Shown here: piece by piece, positions 1 to 7,772 of the stretch
Layout of the letters: every line of letters begins with the position of its first letter
Position numbering within the stretch: the first letter of the stretch is position 1
Assembly (NCBI GenBank): GCA_003224515.1
Contig: QHZC01000058.1
Coordinates: 1 to 13,254, forward strand
DNA length: 13,254 nt
From: Acidobacteriota bacterium
GTDB lineage: Bacteria > Acidobacteriota > Terriglobia > Acidiferrales > UBA7541
Direction of reading: 5' to 3'
Position numbers and translations under genes: made by a program
The notes under the pieces: generated by a model
Told to the model about the DNA's origin: nothing
Databases searched by the model: none
The model's input: the letters and a program-made list of their open reading frames with translations, nothing else

Positions 1-458
1 AGATAAACGGGACTACCATCTCGCGTAACCTGAGTGCCGCGAATATCCACGCGGATGGAGCCAAATTGCAGAATGCCCTGGCCGGTTCGTGTGGGGGCGC
101 GTCGCAATAAGGCCTCGATGCGCGCCATGAGTTCCAAGGTGTCGAATGGTTTCGTGACATAGTCATCCGCACCTAGTTTGAGACCGACCACTTTGTCGAC
201 AGTTTGACCACGAGCAGTGAGCAGGAGAATTGGGGTCACCAAGCCCGCCAGTCGAATGTCGCGACAGACATCAAGGCCGCTGCGGCGAGGCAGCATGATG
301 TCGAGGATGATCAAGTCGAAAGGCAGAGTAGTCGCCTTTTCAAAGCCTTGTTCACCATCGGAAGAGAAATCCACGACGTAACCCTCGCTTTGCAAACGAT
401 CGCTCAGGGTCATCCGCAATGCTTGTTCGTCTTCAACCAAAAGAATATTCTCGTTCAT
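1..458 (-). CDS. OmpR/PhoB-family DNA-binding response regulator (partial, C-terminus beyond window)
   Basis: Translating the minus strand from the ATG at 458-456 gives an open frame of 152 codons that runs off the left edge. Residues 1-115 form a receiver domain: acidic pair E9/D10 in the LLVEDE motif, phospho-acceptor D53 in LIILDIMLP, T81 in LLLTAR, and K103-P104 in YVTKPF. The start of an OmpR-type winged-helix domain follows (LQFGSIRVD and onward, from about residue 127), and its DNA-recognition part lies outside the window. It begins 47 bases after the histidine kinase stop on the same strand, so the two should form a two-component pair. The regulator itself looks intact where visible, unlike the kinase. 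The family assignment is secure; the target genes are unknown, with the upstream porin/binding-protein genes as natural candidates. Confidence 0.93.
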   Translation of the reverse strand, partial: MNENILLVEDEQALRMTLSDRLQSEGYVVDFSSDGEQGFEKATTLPFDLIILDIMLPRRSGLDVCRDIRLAGLVTPILLLTARGQTVDKVVGLKLGADDYVTKPFDTLELMARIEALLRRAPTRTGQGILQFGSIRVDIRGTQVTRDGSPVY

Positions 459-505
459 TTTCGTATAGATGGATCTGGTTCGGAATTGACGGACGCCATC
501 TGCAA

Positions 506-1570
506 CTATTGTTTCTCCGCAATTGGTAAGCGCAGGGTGAAAACACTCCCAACCGCCAGTTCGCTAGCCACTGAAAGTGTTCCTCCCATGGCTTCGGCAA
601 TGCTCTTGGCGAGAGACAACCCCAAATCTGTCCCGTGAATCTGGGCAGCTGAGACCGCCGCGCCGCGATAAAAGGGTTCGAAAACGTGCGGCATCTCCAA
701 ACGGTCAATGCCTATACCGCGATCTTGAACCGTGATCCTGATTTCCTTGCCGCTGCGCTCTTCGGAATTTTCGACGAAGGCGCTGATACCGATCCACCGG
801 CTCTCACCACTATACTTCACTGCATTTACGATCAAGTTCTGCAGGCACTGAGAGAGTGCGGATAAATCACCCATAACCGAGGGCAGACCAGATTCGATGC
901 GTTGCTCAATCGCAAAGCCTGCTCCTTCTACCAATTCCGCGGTATTGTCTAGCACCGAATCGATGATTTGCGACACCTGCAGTGGGCGCAGAGTATAGCG
1001 GTTCTTACGGTCTTTGGTCGAGGCAAACAGCAAAATCTGATTTACAAGTTCGGTAATCTGCCGACACTGGTTTTGGATTGCGGAGCCATAGCGCTTCAGC
1101 TGATCCTTCCCGCCCACGAGACCGTCGGCAATATTGTCCGCCGCGGAGGAGATAACCGTCAGGGGAGTGCGTAGCTCGTGAGAGACCGAGGCAACAAACT
1201 CCATTTGTAGCTTGGCCAGTTGAATCGCGCCCAGCATCTTGCTTCTCTGGATGGCCCAGACGGAAGCGCTGGCCAAGGCCAAGGTAATGCCGAGCACACC
1301 GATCAGCCTGAAGACCGTGCGGCGAGAGGTGGCAGCGACGTTGGCGAGCTGCTCCGAGGCCTGCACGTCGTAGAGCCGCTTGATTTCCTCCAAGTCTTGA
1401 CGGACACGTTCGAATGACGGCACCCCCCCCTGGAGATCCAGGTTCACCGCTTCTTTGGTGCTGCCCTCAAGAATGGAAGCTAACACTTCATTGCGCACAC
1501 TAAGATAGTCGGACGCGGCGATCCGCTTCGCGAGACTGGTCGGCATATTCCAGTTGGAGATTGCTGTCAT
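506..1570 (-). pseudogene. Sensor histidine kinase, catalytic part (downstream frame of a frameshifted gene)
   Basis: This frame carries the C-terminal bulk of a membrane histidine kinase. Residues 20-85 are a helical periplasmic segment, about 88-107 a second transmembrane helix, and about 120-190 HisKA with the H-box FVASVSHELRTPL (phospho-acceptor H131). The HATPase domain follows with an N-box around N245/N249, G1 DRGIGID (283-289), F-box VFEPFYRG and a G2 box at 313-318. The G2 box reads GTDLGL where the family has GxGLGL, so D315 replaces a glycine that contacts ATP phosphates. The apparent ATG at 1570 has no transmembrane helix or ribosome-binding site before it. The first roughly 20 residues are probably out-of-frame noise, and the true N-terminus lies in the neighbouring frame (1500-1856). 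The gene is fourth-from-last in a porin/binding-protein/kinase/regulator operon. It may be a pseudogene, or the shift may be a sequencing error. Confidence 0.85.
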
Positions 1571-1856
1571 TGGTGGTTAAGGCATAAAAAGTACTTCGGC
1601 GTGTCTCCTGCGCCTGGTATTGCAACTCACCAATTCTGTGCAGCCCCAGCACAGAGCCAGCATACATTTTCTGAGCCTCAACGTTGGTGGTGTGAAGATC
1701 GCGTATTACGAATAGGCCAACTACGACCACCACGAGAAACACGATGAGCAGCAACAGGGACGAATTGTAGGGGGATGCAAGAACCAAGACACGGTCCAAC
1801 AGCGCAGCCGGGCCGGCCAAGGTCCGTCTGCGTGCGCGTTTGTTTTGCCCGTTCAT
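1500..1856 (-). pseudogene. Sensor histidine kinase, N-terminal fragment (upstream frame of the same frameshifted gene)
   Basis: This 118-residue frame starts at the ATG at 1856, two bases after the stop of the upstream binding-protein gene. It has a basic N-terminus (about 1-12), a strongly hydrophobic transmembrane helix at about 31-52, then a helical stretch containing QAQETRRSTFYALTT and DQSREADRRV. That pattern resembles the four-helix-bundle sensor domains of chemoreceptors and kinases. It ends at a TAG at 1500-1502. The partner frame, which overlaps it from 1570 down, carries on with the same kind of helical sequence (SDYLSVRNEVLA), a second membrane helix and the kinase core. Joining the two needs a shift of +1 (one extra base, or two missing) somewhere in about 1500-1570, most plausibly close to 1505-1515 where DRRV meets SDYL. 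The restored protein would be about 445-450 residues, a normal length for a two-TM kinase. Confidence 0.8.
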
Positions 1857-1858
1857 AC

Positions 1859-2398
1859 TTACTTGGAAGAGCGTGGTGGCACGTGAAGCCTGTAGCCCTT
1901 ATCCTCGGGACCGCGCTCATCGATCCGAAGGGCCTTTACCGTGGAGTCCAAATCCGAGACACGAAGATAGCCAATGGCGCCGGGCACGTTAAATACGAAC
2001 TTGCGCACACCTACGGGAGTTGCCAGGGTTTTTGGTGAAACAAACACTTCGCCAGTGAAAACGCCGTGCAGGAAGTGATTATTGAAATCGGTCTCATTCA
2101 TCTGGCAGATATCGCGAAGCACGACGTCCCGCTCAGGCTGGCCGGTTTCCATCATAACCAGGGTGATGCGGCGGCCATTTGGCCAGTGACTGCGCTCACC
2201 CAGAAAAATTCTTCGCAGTTCGGGCATAGAAAGATTCTGAACCGGGTTAGAGAGGTTAACAACAACGGCCAGATTTTGCTCGGACGCAATCTGCGGCTTG
2301 GGCAATGAACTGGAGTTTGGCGCAGACCCGAAGCAGAGCGCCGCAATGGAGAAAACGGCACTTGCCAAAATGAACTGCAAACCTGCCCGGCGACGCAT
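1859..2398 (-). CDS. PstS-like periplasmic substrate-binding protein, short form
   Basis: This 179-residue protein has an N-terminal signal peptide (MRRR, then a hydrophobic core to about residue 26). A domain resembling the phosphate-binding-protein fold (PBP_like superfamily) follows: LAVVVNLSNPVQNLSMPELRR (about 43-63), FLGERSHWPNGRRI, a region with an ERDVVLRDI helix, and PGAIGYLRVSD near 139-149. It is about half the length of a classical PstS, so it probably holds one lobe plus hinge-like strands and may act as a sensor or scavenging protein rather than an ABC-transporter component; no transporter subunits are nearby. The start is supported by an AAGGA ribosome-binding site about 8 bases upstream. 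It lies 12 bases after the porin stop and 2 bases before the kinase start, consistent with co-transcription. The ligand is unknown; phosphate is only a family-based guess. Confidence 0.8.
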   Translation of the reverse strand: MRRRAGLQFILASAVFSIAALCFGSAPNSSSLPKPQIASEQNLAVVVNLSNPVQNLSMPELRRIFLGERSHWPNGRRITLVMMETGQPERDVVLRDICQMNETDFNNHFLHGVFTGEVFVSPKTLATPVGVRKFVFNVPGAIGYLRVSDLDSTVKALRIDERGPEDKGYRLHVPPRSSK

Positions 2399-2410
2399 GC
2401 GTTGGTCCTT

Positions 2411-3757
2411 CTAGAACGTAAATCCAACTTGAAGGGCAAGAGCATTGACCGCCGGCTGTCCTCGCAAGGCAGTGTAGTCATATTGCAGCTTCACAGCCAC
2501 CGTCTCGCTAGCATCATAGCGGAGACCGAAGGAAGGGCCTTGGCGCAATCCAACATCGGGGAAGATGGGTTCTGTGCTAGGGGCGTTCACATACTGGTAC
2601 CGGAAGTAAGGCCGATAGGAGCCGAACTGTTTTGAGACCTGGGTGTAGAAGCCCGGGGTATTGAATACGCGGGGAGTTCCGCTGGGGGCGTGGCGAACGA
2701 CCAGGACTTCGTTGAGCCATTCAAACTTTGAGCGGACCAACACGGCGTGTGCCGCAAAGATAGATTCTCCGATTCTTGGGAGATTTGCTGGCGCAAGCAG
2801 GTCGCGGTAAGCCGAAAAGCCTACCTGCAGGCCACGAACGGCGTCAGGACGAGCGAAAAGCGCGAGGTTGAAGGCTTTGTGGTTCTGGTCGTCAACCACA
2901 TTCTGCACCGGTTCATCAGTAATCGGGGAACGCGAGGCACGCCCGTTTCCAACCTCTGCGACGTAGTGCAAGCCGAGATGGCCGGAGGGGATCAGGCCCG
3001 ACGCCGACGCACCCACAGTATGAACCGGCAAAATTCCTCCGCGGTCCTCGAATTGAAAGAGAAAGGGGCGCCCCGTCGTTGTCTGAAACCAAGTGCTATG
3101 GTGATAGGCCGTATTGTAGTAGCCGATCGCGGTATGATATCTGCCGACAGCAAGCCTGAAATAATCGCTGTGGGAATACTGAAGAACCATGCGTTCGACA
3201 TCCACGCCGAAGGCATTATTTTCTCCACGTGTTTCGCCGAAAATGTTGTCCGGCCCACCTTCAAAGACAATCTCGCTGAGGAACTTGAATTTTTCCGAGA
3301 TGTCCGAAGTGATGAAAAGGTTGAGTTGGCCGAGGCTGAAGGCGGTCGTATCATGCCTCTGGCTATCCCCGTGAAGCGTGATATCGCCGAAACCGCGCAT
3401 GCGCAACAATGTCTTGCTGGAATCCATTCTCTCCGGCACCGCGTTGTCCGCCTGTAGCTCAGCTTCACTTGCAGGCGGCGCACTCGTTTGGGCGGGGGCA
3501 GAAGGAAGGCTTAGCGGGGCAGCTTGCTTGGCCGCTTCTAATTGCTTGACTCTAGCCTCCAATTGATCAATTCGTTGGAGCAAGAGCTGCAATGTTTGCT
3601 TATCCGCAGCCGTCGCGTCGACAAGTTGCTGCCCCCGGAGAATCGTGGTGTTGACCAGAATTCCCAGAAGCAGCGGAAATATTCTCGATACCATCATCCG
3701 GCCGGTGAGCTTCAGAGCACACGTTACTCTGATCGTGAGTGGACCAGGAAACTTCAT
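2411..3757 (-). CDS. Outer-membrane porin (phosphate-selective porin O/P-like) with N-terminal coiled coil
   Basis: This 448-residue protein starts at an ATG preceded by a strong AGGAGG ribosome-binding site 6 bases upstream. That favours this start even though the signal-peptide core sits unusually far in (about 22-43, MVSRIFPLLLGILVN). Residues 51-78 form a heptad-like coiled coil (LQLLLQRIDQLEARVKQLEA), then a Pro/Ala-rich linker to about 110. From about 118 to the end there are alternating amphipathic strands typical of a 16-18-strand barrel (RGFGDITLHGD, KLQYDYTALRG), ending in VGFTF with terminal Phe, the usual BAM recognition signal. The coiled coil may allow trimerisation or peptidoglycan contact, as in related porins (inference). 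It is the first gene of a minus-strand operon with the binding protein and two-component system, suggesting that the solute passing through this pore is what the system responds to. The specificity is not visible from sequence. Confidence 0.82.
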   Translation of the reverse strand: MKFPGPLTIRVTCALKLTGRMMVSRIFPLLLGILVNTTILRGQQLVDATAADKQTLQLLLQRIDQLEARVKQLEAAKQAAPLSLPSAPAQTSAPPASEAELQADNAVPERMDSSKTLLRMRGFGDITLHGDSQRHDTTAFSLGQLNLFITSDISEKFKFLSEIVFEGGPDNIFGETRGENNAFGVDVERMVLQYSHSDYFRLAVGRYHTAIGYYNTAYHHSTWFQTTTGRPFLFQFEDRGGILPVHTVGASASGLIPSGHLGLHYVAEVGNGRASRSPITDEPVQNVVDDQNHKAFNLALFARPDAVRGLQVGFSAYRDLLAPANLPRIGESIFAAHAVLVRSKFEWLNEVLVVRHAPSGTPRVFNTPGFYTQVSKQFGSYRPYFRYQYVNAPSTEPIFPDVGLRQGPSFGLRYDASETVAVKLQYDYTALRGQPAVNALALQVGFTF

Positions 3758-4183
3758 GCGTTCCTCCTTCAGCTATACATCCTCAACGGGCAGCAGGCAT
3801 TGACACCACTAAGGTAGCGCAAAGCGCGGTCGCTGACGGGGAGGATGTCGTGATGGTATAGAACCCGTTGCGCTCCTCGCTTGCCAGCAGTCGCAAGATG
3901 AGATCCGGGGCCTCGAGATCAAGAGAAGCAGAATGGAAAGCGTGAACCAGTGCAGTTGGCGACAGAAGAGAAGTTAAGACCAGTGGGAGATCTTGGGGCA
4001 AACAGAGGGCCACTGTAGGTCGCGTTGGAACGATAAGGGACAACCCCAAGGTTGTTTTATCGCCCGAAGCTTTCTTTTGCCGAATAGTTACTCTCCGTTC
4101 AAACATCGGCTCTCAATGAGCAGCATGATCGCGGTACGCAAGATAGTTTTGTCAGTCATCAGGGCCGCCAGCGTTCACTCAGG
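3758..4183. other. Intergenic region upstream of the porin operon, no convincing gene
   Basis: These 426 bases separate the transglycosylase stop from the porin start, both on the minus strand. The promoter of the porin operon should lie here, but I see no clear -35/-10 pair. A minus-strand open frame at 3783-4106 (107 codons) ends 25 bases before the porin start. Its predicted product has no signal peptide, recognisable domain or ribosome-binding site, so I do not call it a gene. The only clear site is the AGGAGG just upstream of the porin ATG. Confidence 0.6.
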
Positions 4184-5029
4184 TCAATCCACTCGAGGAG
4201 ATGAACTCATCATGGAGATCAATTTGGCGGCGTCAGAAATTGCAGCTCTGGAAGGGGCGTTGGCGCTGGGCGTGTAGCGCACAATGGCCGGGGGCACTAC
4301 TCCGGTTTGGCCGGGCTCGTAGAACACGGTGGCATCGGACTTCTGGTCCGGCGAGCGGTTACTGCCGGGATCCGGCAGCGGGCGCCGCTGGACATCTTTC
4401 TTATGGTTGAAATCGCGAACAATTCGAGCGACATAAGCTAGTGTCTCCGGGTAGGGAGGCACACCGTGATATTGCTCCACACGATCTGGTCCGGCGTTGT
4501 AAGCCGCCAGAGTTTTACTAAGGTCGTTGTGGTAGCGGGACAGCAGTTCGCCCAAGTAGCGTGTTCCACCTTCCACATTGGCGGCCGGGTCCATGGCATC
4601 CTGTACGCCCATCCGCGCAGCAGTCTGCGGCATCAGCTGCATTAGCCCCTGCGCACCCTTCGGGGAGACTGCGTTTGGATCGAATCCGCTTTCGGCAAGG
4701 ATCACGGAGTTGACCAGATCGGCGTCAATGTTGTTTCGTTTGCTGGCGGCACTGACGACTGCGTTGAGGTCAACGGCAGGTGCGGAGCTGACGGCCGGCG
4801 GCAAAGGTGAGTCCGCTTCTTCGAAACGCACAATCTCAGCACTAGGTACGTCAACGTAGTTGCCTGGCGTCTTTACCAGGTATAGGCGAGTCACCGTGTC
4901 TAGTGCTTCGCGACGTTCGTGACGGATGGCAAAGCCATTGCGCAAGATGGCCAGCTCCGCTGCGGACGCTGATAGACTGCCCAAAAAGATCAAAGTGGCG
5001 ACGATGCCAAGTTTGTAGCCAAGTTTCAT
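4184..5029 (-). CDS. Lytic murein transglycosylase, Slt/GEWL-like domain
   Basis: This 281-residue secreted protein has a signal peptide at 1-23 (MKLGYKL, hydrophobic core, cleavage near SASA-AE). Residues 24-70 look like a short N-terminal domain (YLVKTPGNYVDVPSAEIVRFE), probably a small beta unit. About 87-200 is the Slt lysozyme-like fold: catalytic glutamate E113 in ILAESGFDPNA, SPKGAQGLMQLMPQTA (122-137) and AAYNAGP (175-181). These are the three hallmark motifs of family 1 transglycosylases, which cleave the MurNAc-GlcNAc bond with formation of 1,6-anhydro-MurNAc. The tail from about 210 is low in complexity and charged. Short forms of this kind often accompany envelope-spanning machines, and a secretin gene lies divergently about 520 bases away. 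The start ATG has an in-frame TAA 15 bases upstream, which fixes it. A GGAG lies rather far (about 15 bases) and CAGGG very close, so initiation may be weak. Confidence 0.92.
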   Translation of the reverse strand: MKLGYKLGIVATLIFLGSLSASAAELAILRNGFAIRHERREALDTVTRLYLVKTPGNYVDVPSAEIVRFEEADSPLPPAVSSAPAVDLNAVVSAASKRNNIDADLVNSVILAESGFDPNAVSPKGAQGLMQLMPQTAARMGVQDAMDPAANVEGGTRYLGELLSRYHNDLSKTLAAYNAGPDRVEQYHGVPPYPETLAYVARIVRDFNHKKDVQRRPLPDPGSNRSPDQKSDATVFYEPGQTGVVPPAIVRYTPSANAPSRAAISDAAKLISMMSSSPRVD

Positions 5030-5552
5030 ACCCTGAGAGACTTACTCCTTCGGACCCGGGACCTCCCACCATAGGGAACCGTGAATTCAGCAGCCAGCTC
5101 AGCCAAGAACGAATATCAACGTATCTTGGCAGTTCGTCTTTGCGCTACAACAACCTTGGCGGCGAATTGTCGGACGATGAAAATTCATGATTGGCTAGAT
5201 CAGCTCCCTAGGCCTTCCCAGGGGGGCCGGCATCTTTTTCTGATTAAAGGTGGCCTCTTCAAAATTTCCATTAAAAGGACATTTAATTCTTAGCGACCCT
5301 AGCCCCGATTGGGCAATACGCGAGTATTTAAGGGGAGCAAAGGGTCTGTCATTGCGCTAGAGCAAATAAAGTAGCCCAGGTTGTGGGTTATAAATGGGAG
5401 TGCATTGAGATAAGCGATTTCCTACCCGTGGCCGTACATTTGCTCTTACTCACCTACTGAGTTTGCCATTTTCAGATACCTGGCGCGCTTAGGTCGGCTT
5501 TTCATGGTCCGATTGAGGCATAGATGGCAGGTTCCGTGGAGGCAGCAACCAT
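5030..5552. promoter_or_regulatory. Divergent intergenic region between transglycosylase and secretin
   Basis: This 523-base non-coding stretch should hold the promoters of both divergent genes. It is distinctly A+T-richer between about 5240 and 5400 than the flanking genes. A TATAAA hexamer at 5389-5394 could be a -10 box for the secretin, but no matching -35 is visible. A GC-rich hairpin at 5211-5228 (GGCCTTCC pairing with GGGGGGCC through two G-U pairs) is followed, after a short gap, by TTTTT at 5235-5239 and is a weak terminator-like structure. No open frame here has a ribosome-binding site or recognisable product. I looked for a cyclic-di-GMP riboswitch pattern and did not find one. Confidence 0.45.
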
Positions 5553-7349
5553 ATGATGCATCTGCGAGTGGTGTTGGCTTCGATGCTGATTCTGGCGATC
5601 ACCGCGCCAGCCTATTCCGATCAAGCGAAGGCTGCCTATGCTCGCGGTGCTCGCGCCGAGTCGCAGACCCATTACGATGCTGCTTTTGAAGCATACAAGG
5701 AAGCGTACGCGCTGAAGCCCAAGGATTCGAAATACATTGCTGCCTACCTGCGGTTGCGAACCTCTGCCGCAGCTGAGCATGTACGAAAGGGCCTATTGCT
5801 GCGCGATAACCTCAAATTAGGGGAAGCACTCGCGGAATTTCAGCGTGCGGCAGAGATTGACGGCACCAACATCTCCGCGCAACAAGAGATGGGACGCACC
5901 GCCATAATGCTCAAAAAACAGGCCCAGCAGGGGGTTGCGGCCGCCCCGAAGCCGGAGTCGCCATTGAGCAAAATGATAGAAGAGGCTGAAGGTCCAGTCG
6001 ATCTGGAACCCTTTTCGGACACTCCGCTTACGCTGCGCATGACGACCACGGCGGATAATGTCTATAAAACGATTGGCAAGCTGGCCGGAATCAACGTGCT
6101 GTTTGACTTGGACTACAAACCACAGCGAATCAACATCGAGTTGGACGACATCCCCCTGCGCGAGGCGCTGAGGATGGTCGCTATGCAATCGAAGACCTTC
6201 TGGCGGCCGGTATCGACCAAGGCGATCTTTGTGGCCGCGGAAGGCAGGCGCAAGGACTTTGAAGACAATGTGATGACGACATTCTATCTTCGCAACGCCG
6301 CGACGCCGAACGAGTTACAAGAGGTGGTCAACACGCTCAAAGGAATTCTGGACATCAGCCGGATTCAGGTAAATCCTACGCACAGCGCGATCACACTCAG
6401 AGGCACGCCAGACCAGATGGTTCTGGCGCAGAAATTGGTCACCGACATTGACAAGCCGAAGGCCGAAGTGGTGATCGACATCGCTGTGCTGCAAGTGAGC
6501 CGGCATCGGGTACGCACACTGGGCACTGTTGTTCCAACGCATACCTCCATCGCTTTAGCGGCTGCTGCGCCAGGTATGGTCAAACTGGGTTCGCTGAATG
6601 GAAGCAATTTCCAAATGGGGATTCCGGGCGGTTCGTTCGACTTTCTTATGTCCGACGACAACACCAAGGTTCTCCAGAACCCGGAGATCCGCGCCCTTGA
6701 CCAAGAAAAGGCCACCTTGAAAATCGGTGATCGGGTGCCGATCGCAACCGGTTCGTTCCAGGCAGGCGCCGGCGTGAGTGGTGGAGGTATCAGTCCATTG
6801 GTCAATACTCAATTTCAGTATCTTGATGTCGGCGTGAATATCGACATCACCCCACACATTCACTCAAATCGCGAGGTTACCCTGAAAATGGTTTTGGAGG
6901 TTTCCTCGGTCACGGGTTCTCAAAATATCGGCGGAATCAATCAACCCACAATTGGACAGCGCCGCATTGAGCACGAATCGCGGTTGGAGGACGGTGAGAT
7001 TAACCTGGTGGGCGGGATTCTAACGGATGAAGAGACACACTCGCTTAGTGGCTATCCTTGGCTGACAAAAATCCCCCTTTTGAAGTACCTGTTTGGTCAG
7101 GAGAATAAGGATCGGCGCGAAACCGAAATCGTCTTTGCAATTACACCTCACATCGTGCGGGCTGAGGAGATCACTGACGAGAATTTGCGGTTGATTGATA
7201 TAGGTACCAGCACGTCTGTTGGCCTGCGGCGGGGAGAACAAAAGAAAAAGGCCGGGAACGGCGCGTCGCAACCGAGCAAGCCTGCAGTTCGCGGTTCAGC
7301 ACGACCACAGAGTCCGACCCCAGCTCCAGCAGCAGCGCCAACTTCCTAA
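5553..7349 (+). CDS. Orphan secretin (GspD/PilQ-type) with N-terminal TPR-like repeats
   Basis: This 598-residue protein forms, by family, a multimeric outer-membrane channel for type II secretion or type IV pili. It has a signal peptide at 1-22 (cleavage near AYS-DQ). TPR-like helical repeats follow at about 25-60 (YDAAFEAYKEAYALKPKD) and 80-118 (LGEALAEFQRAAEID). An STN/N0-type domain spans about 155-210 (KLAGINVLFDLDY, IPLREALRMVA) and an N1-like KH fold about 222-285. The secretin core occupies about 340-527, with VLQNPEIRALDQEKATLKIG (363-382), DVGVNIDITPHIH, LVGGILTDEE (475-484), the PWLTKIPLLKYLFG motif (492-505) and ETEIVFAITPHIVR. A Lys- and Pro/Ala-rich tail ends it. A GGAGG lies 10 bases before the chosen ATG; a second ATG follows directly. 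No ATPase, pseudopilin or inner-membrane partner lies in the window, so it may be an orphan or serve a machine encoded elsewhere. Confidence 0.93.
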   Translation: MMHLRVVLASMLILAITAPAYSDQAKAAYARGARAESQTHYDAAFEAYKEAYALKPKDSKYIAAYLRLRTSAAAEHVRKGLLLRDNLKLGEALAEFQRAAEIDGTNISAQQEMGRTAIMLKKQAQQGVAAAPKPESPLSKMIEEAEGPVDLEPFSDTPLTLRMTTTADNVYKTIGKLAGINVLFDLDYKPQRINIELDDIPLREALRMVAMQSKTFWRPVSTKAIFVAAEGRRKDFEDNVMTTFYLRNAATPNELQEVVNTLKGILDISRIQVNPTHSAITLRGTPDQMVLAQKLVTDIDKPKAEVVIDIAVLQVSRHRVRTLGTVVPTHTSIALAAAAPGMVKLGSLNGSNFQMGIPGGSFDFLMSDDNTKVLQNPEIRALDQEKATLKIGDRVPIATGSFQAGAGVSGGGISPLVNTQFQYLDVGVNIDITPHIHSNREVTLKMVLEVSSVTGSQNIGGINQPTIGQRRIEHESRLEDGEINLVGGILTDEETHSLSGYPWLTKIPLLKYLFGQENKDRRETEIVFAITPHIVRAEEITDENLRLIDIGTSTSVGLRRGEQKKKAGNGASQPSKPAVRGSARPQSPTPAPAAAPTS

Positions 7350-7772
7350 TCCGTTCTCCCTATGTTGTCAACACGCCGCACTCAAGAGTTTGTGCATAGC
7401 TGCCTCGTTCCTGGTCTAGCCAACTGCGGATTTTTGCGATGTGAGATAACCTCATTCCTTTTCCCAAGTTTTCCCTTTTGTTCCCAATTTGCGCAAAATA
7501 TTTCACGCCTATCAGTGCGCCTCCAGGTAACGACTTTACAATGAATGACTTAAGGACTGGAACCATAGGCATGGGGCTTGCTCAGAATGTTGTCACGTTC
7601 TTCTTGGAACGGGTGCCAGCATGAATGGATTGGTTCGTTCCCTCTTCAAGCCTGTGGCATGTTACCTGGCTGGAAGAACTGCACCGTCCTTGCAAGGCTT
7701 CGCAAGACTTGAGGTCCGGCCCCCCCAGCCGGGACCTGTAACTCAATCAAGACAGGGACTACGCCTAAAATT
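7350..7772. other. Intergenic region between secretin and Crp-like regulator
   Basis: These 423 bases contain no gene I can support. The first half is pyrimidine-rich on the plus strand (about 7450-7500). A 59-codon open frame at 7621-7800 has no ribosome-binding site, overlaps the regulator start out of frame and looks accidental. The region probably carries the promoter and leader of the regulator/PPIase unit; a hairpin near 7712-7737 is listed separately. No oligo-T-tailed hairpin is visible just after the secretin stop. Confidence 0.5.
7712..7737 (+). promoter_or_regulatory. GC-rich hairpin in the leader of the Crp-like gene
   Basis: AGGTCC-GGC (7712-7720) pairs with GCC-G-GGACCT (7728-7737) around a C-rich seven-base loop, with a single bulged G at 7731. 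It lies 35 bases before the regulator start. A second short stem (CTTGC 7689-7693 with GCAAG 7702-7706) sits just upstream. There is no T-run after it, so it is not a standard terminator. It could influence transcript stability or translation, or act as a protein-binding palindrome; nothing in the sequence decides between these. Confidence 0.35.

Noticed and set aside
1423..1430. Run of eight C (eight G on the coding strand) inside the kinase gene, a possible phase-variation tract
   Set aside because: The kinase frame is the same before and after the tract, and the upstream frame already stops at 1500, so changing the tract length could not restore the gene.
2747..3457. 236-codon plus-strand open frame within the porin gene
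   Set aside because: It is the complement shadow of a well-supported porin with a strong ribosome-binding site; its translation shows no domain.
3783..4106. Minus-strand open frame of 107 codons upstream of the porin
   Set aside because: No ribosome-binding site, domain or signal peptide; the composition looks like chance coding. Position and strand would fit an operon member, so it is mentioned in the gap entry only.
5341..5400. Possible cyclic-di-GMP riboswitch (GTAGCCCAGGTTG-like string) upstream of the secretin
   Set aside because: The conserved GACGCAAAGC core and the paired P1 stems of GEMM riboswitches are absent.
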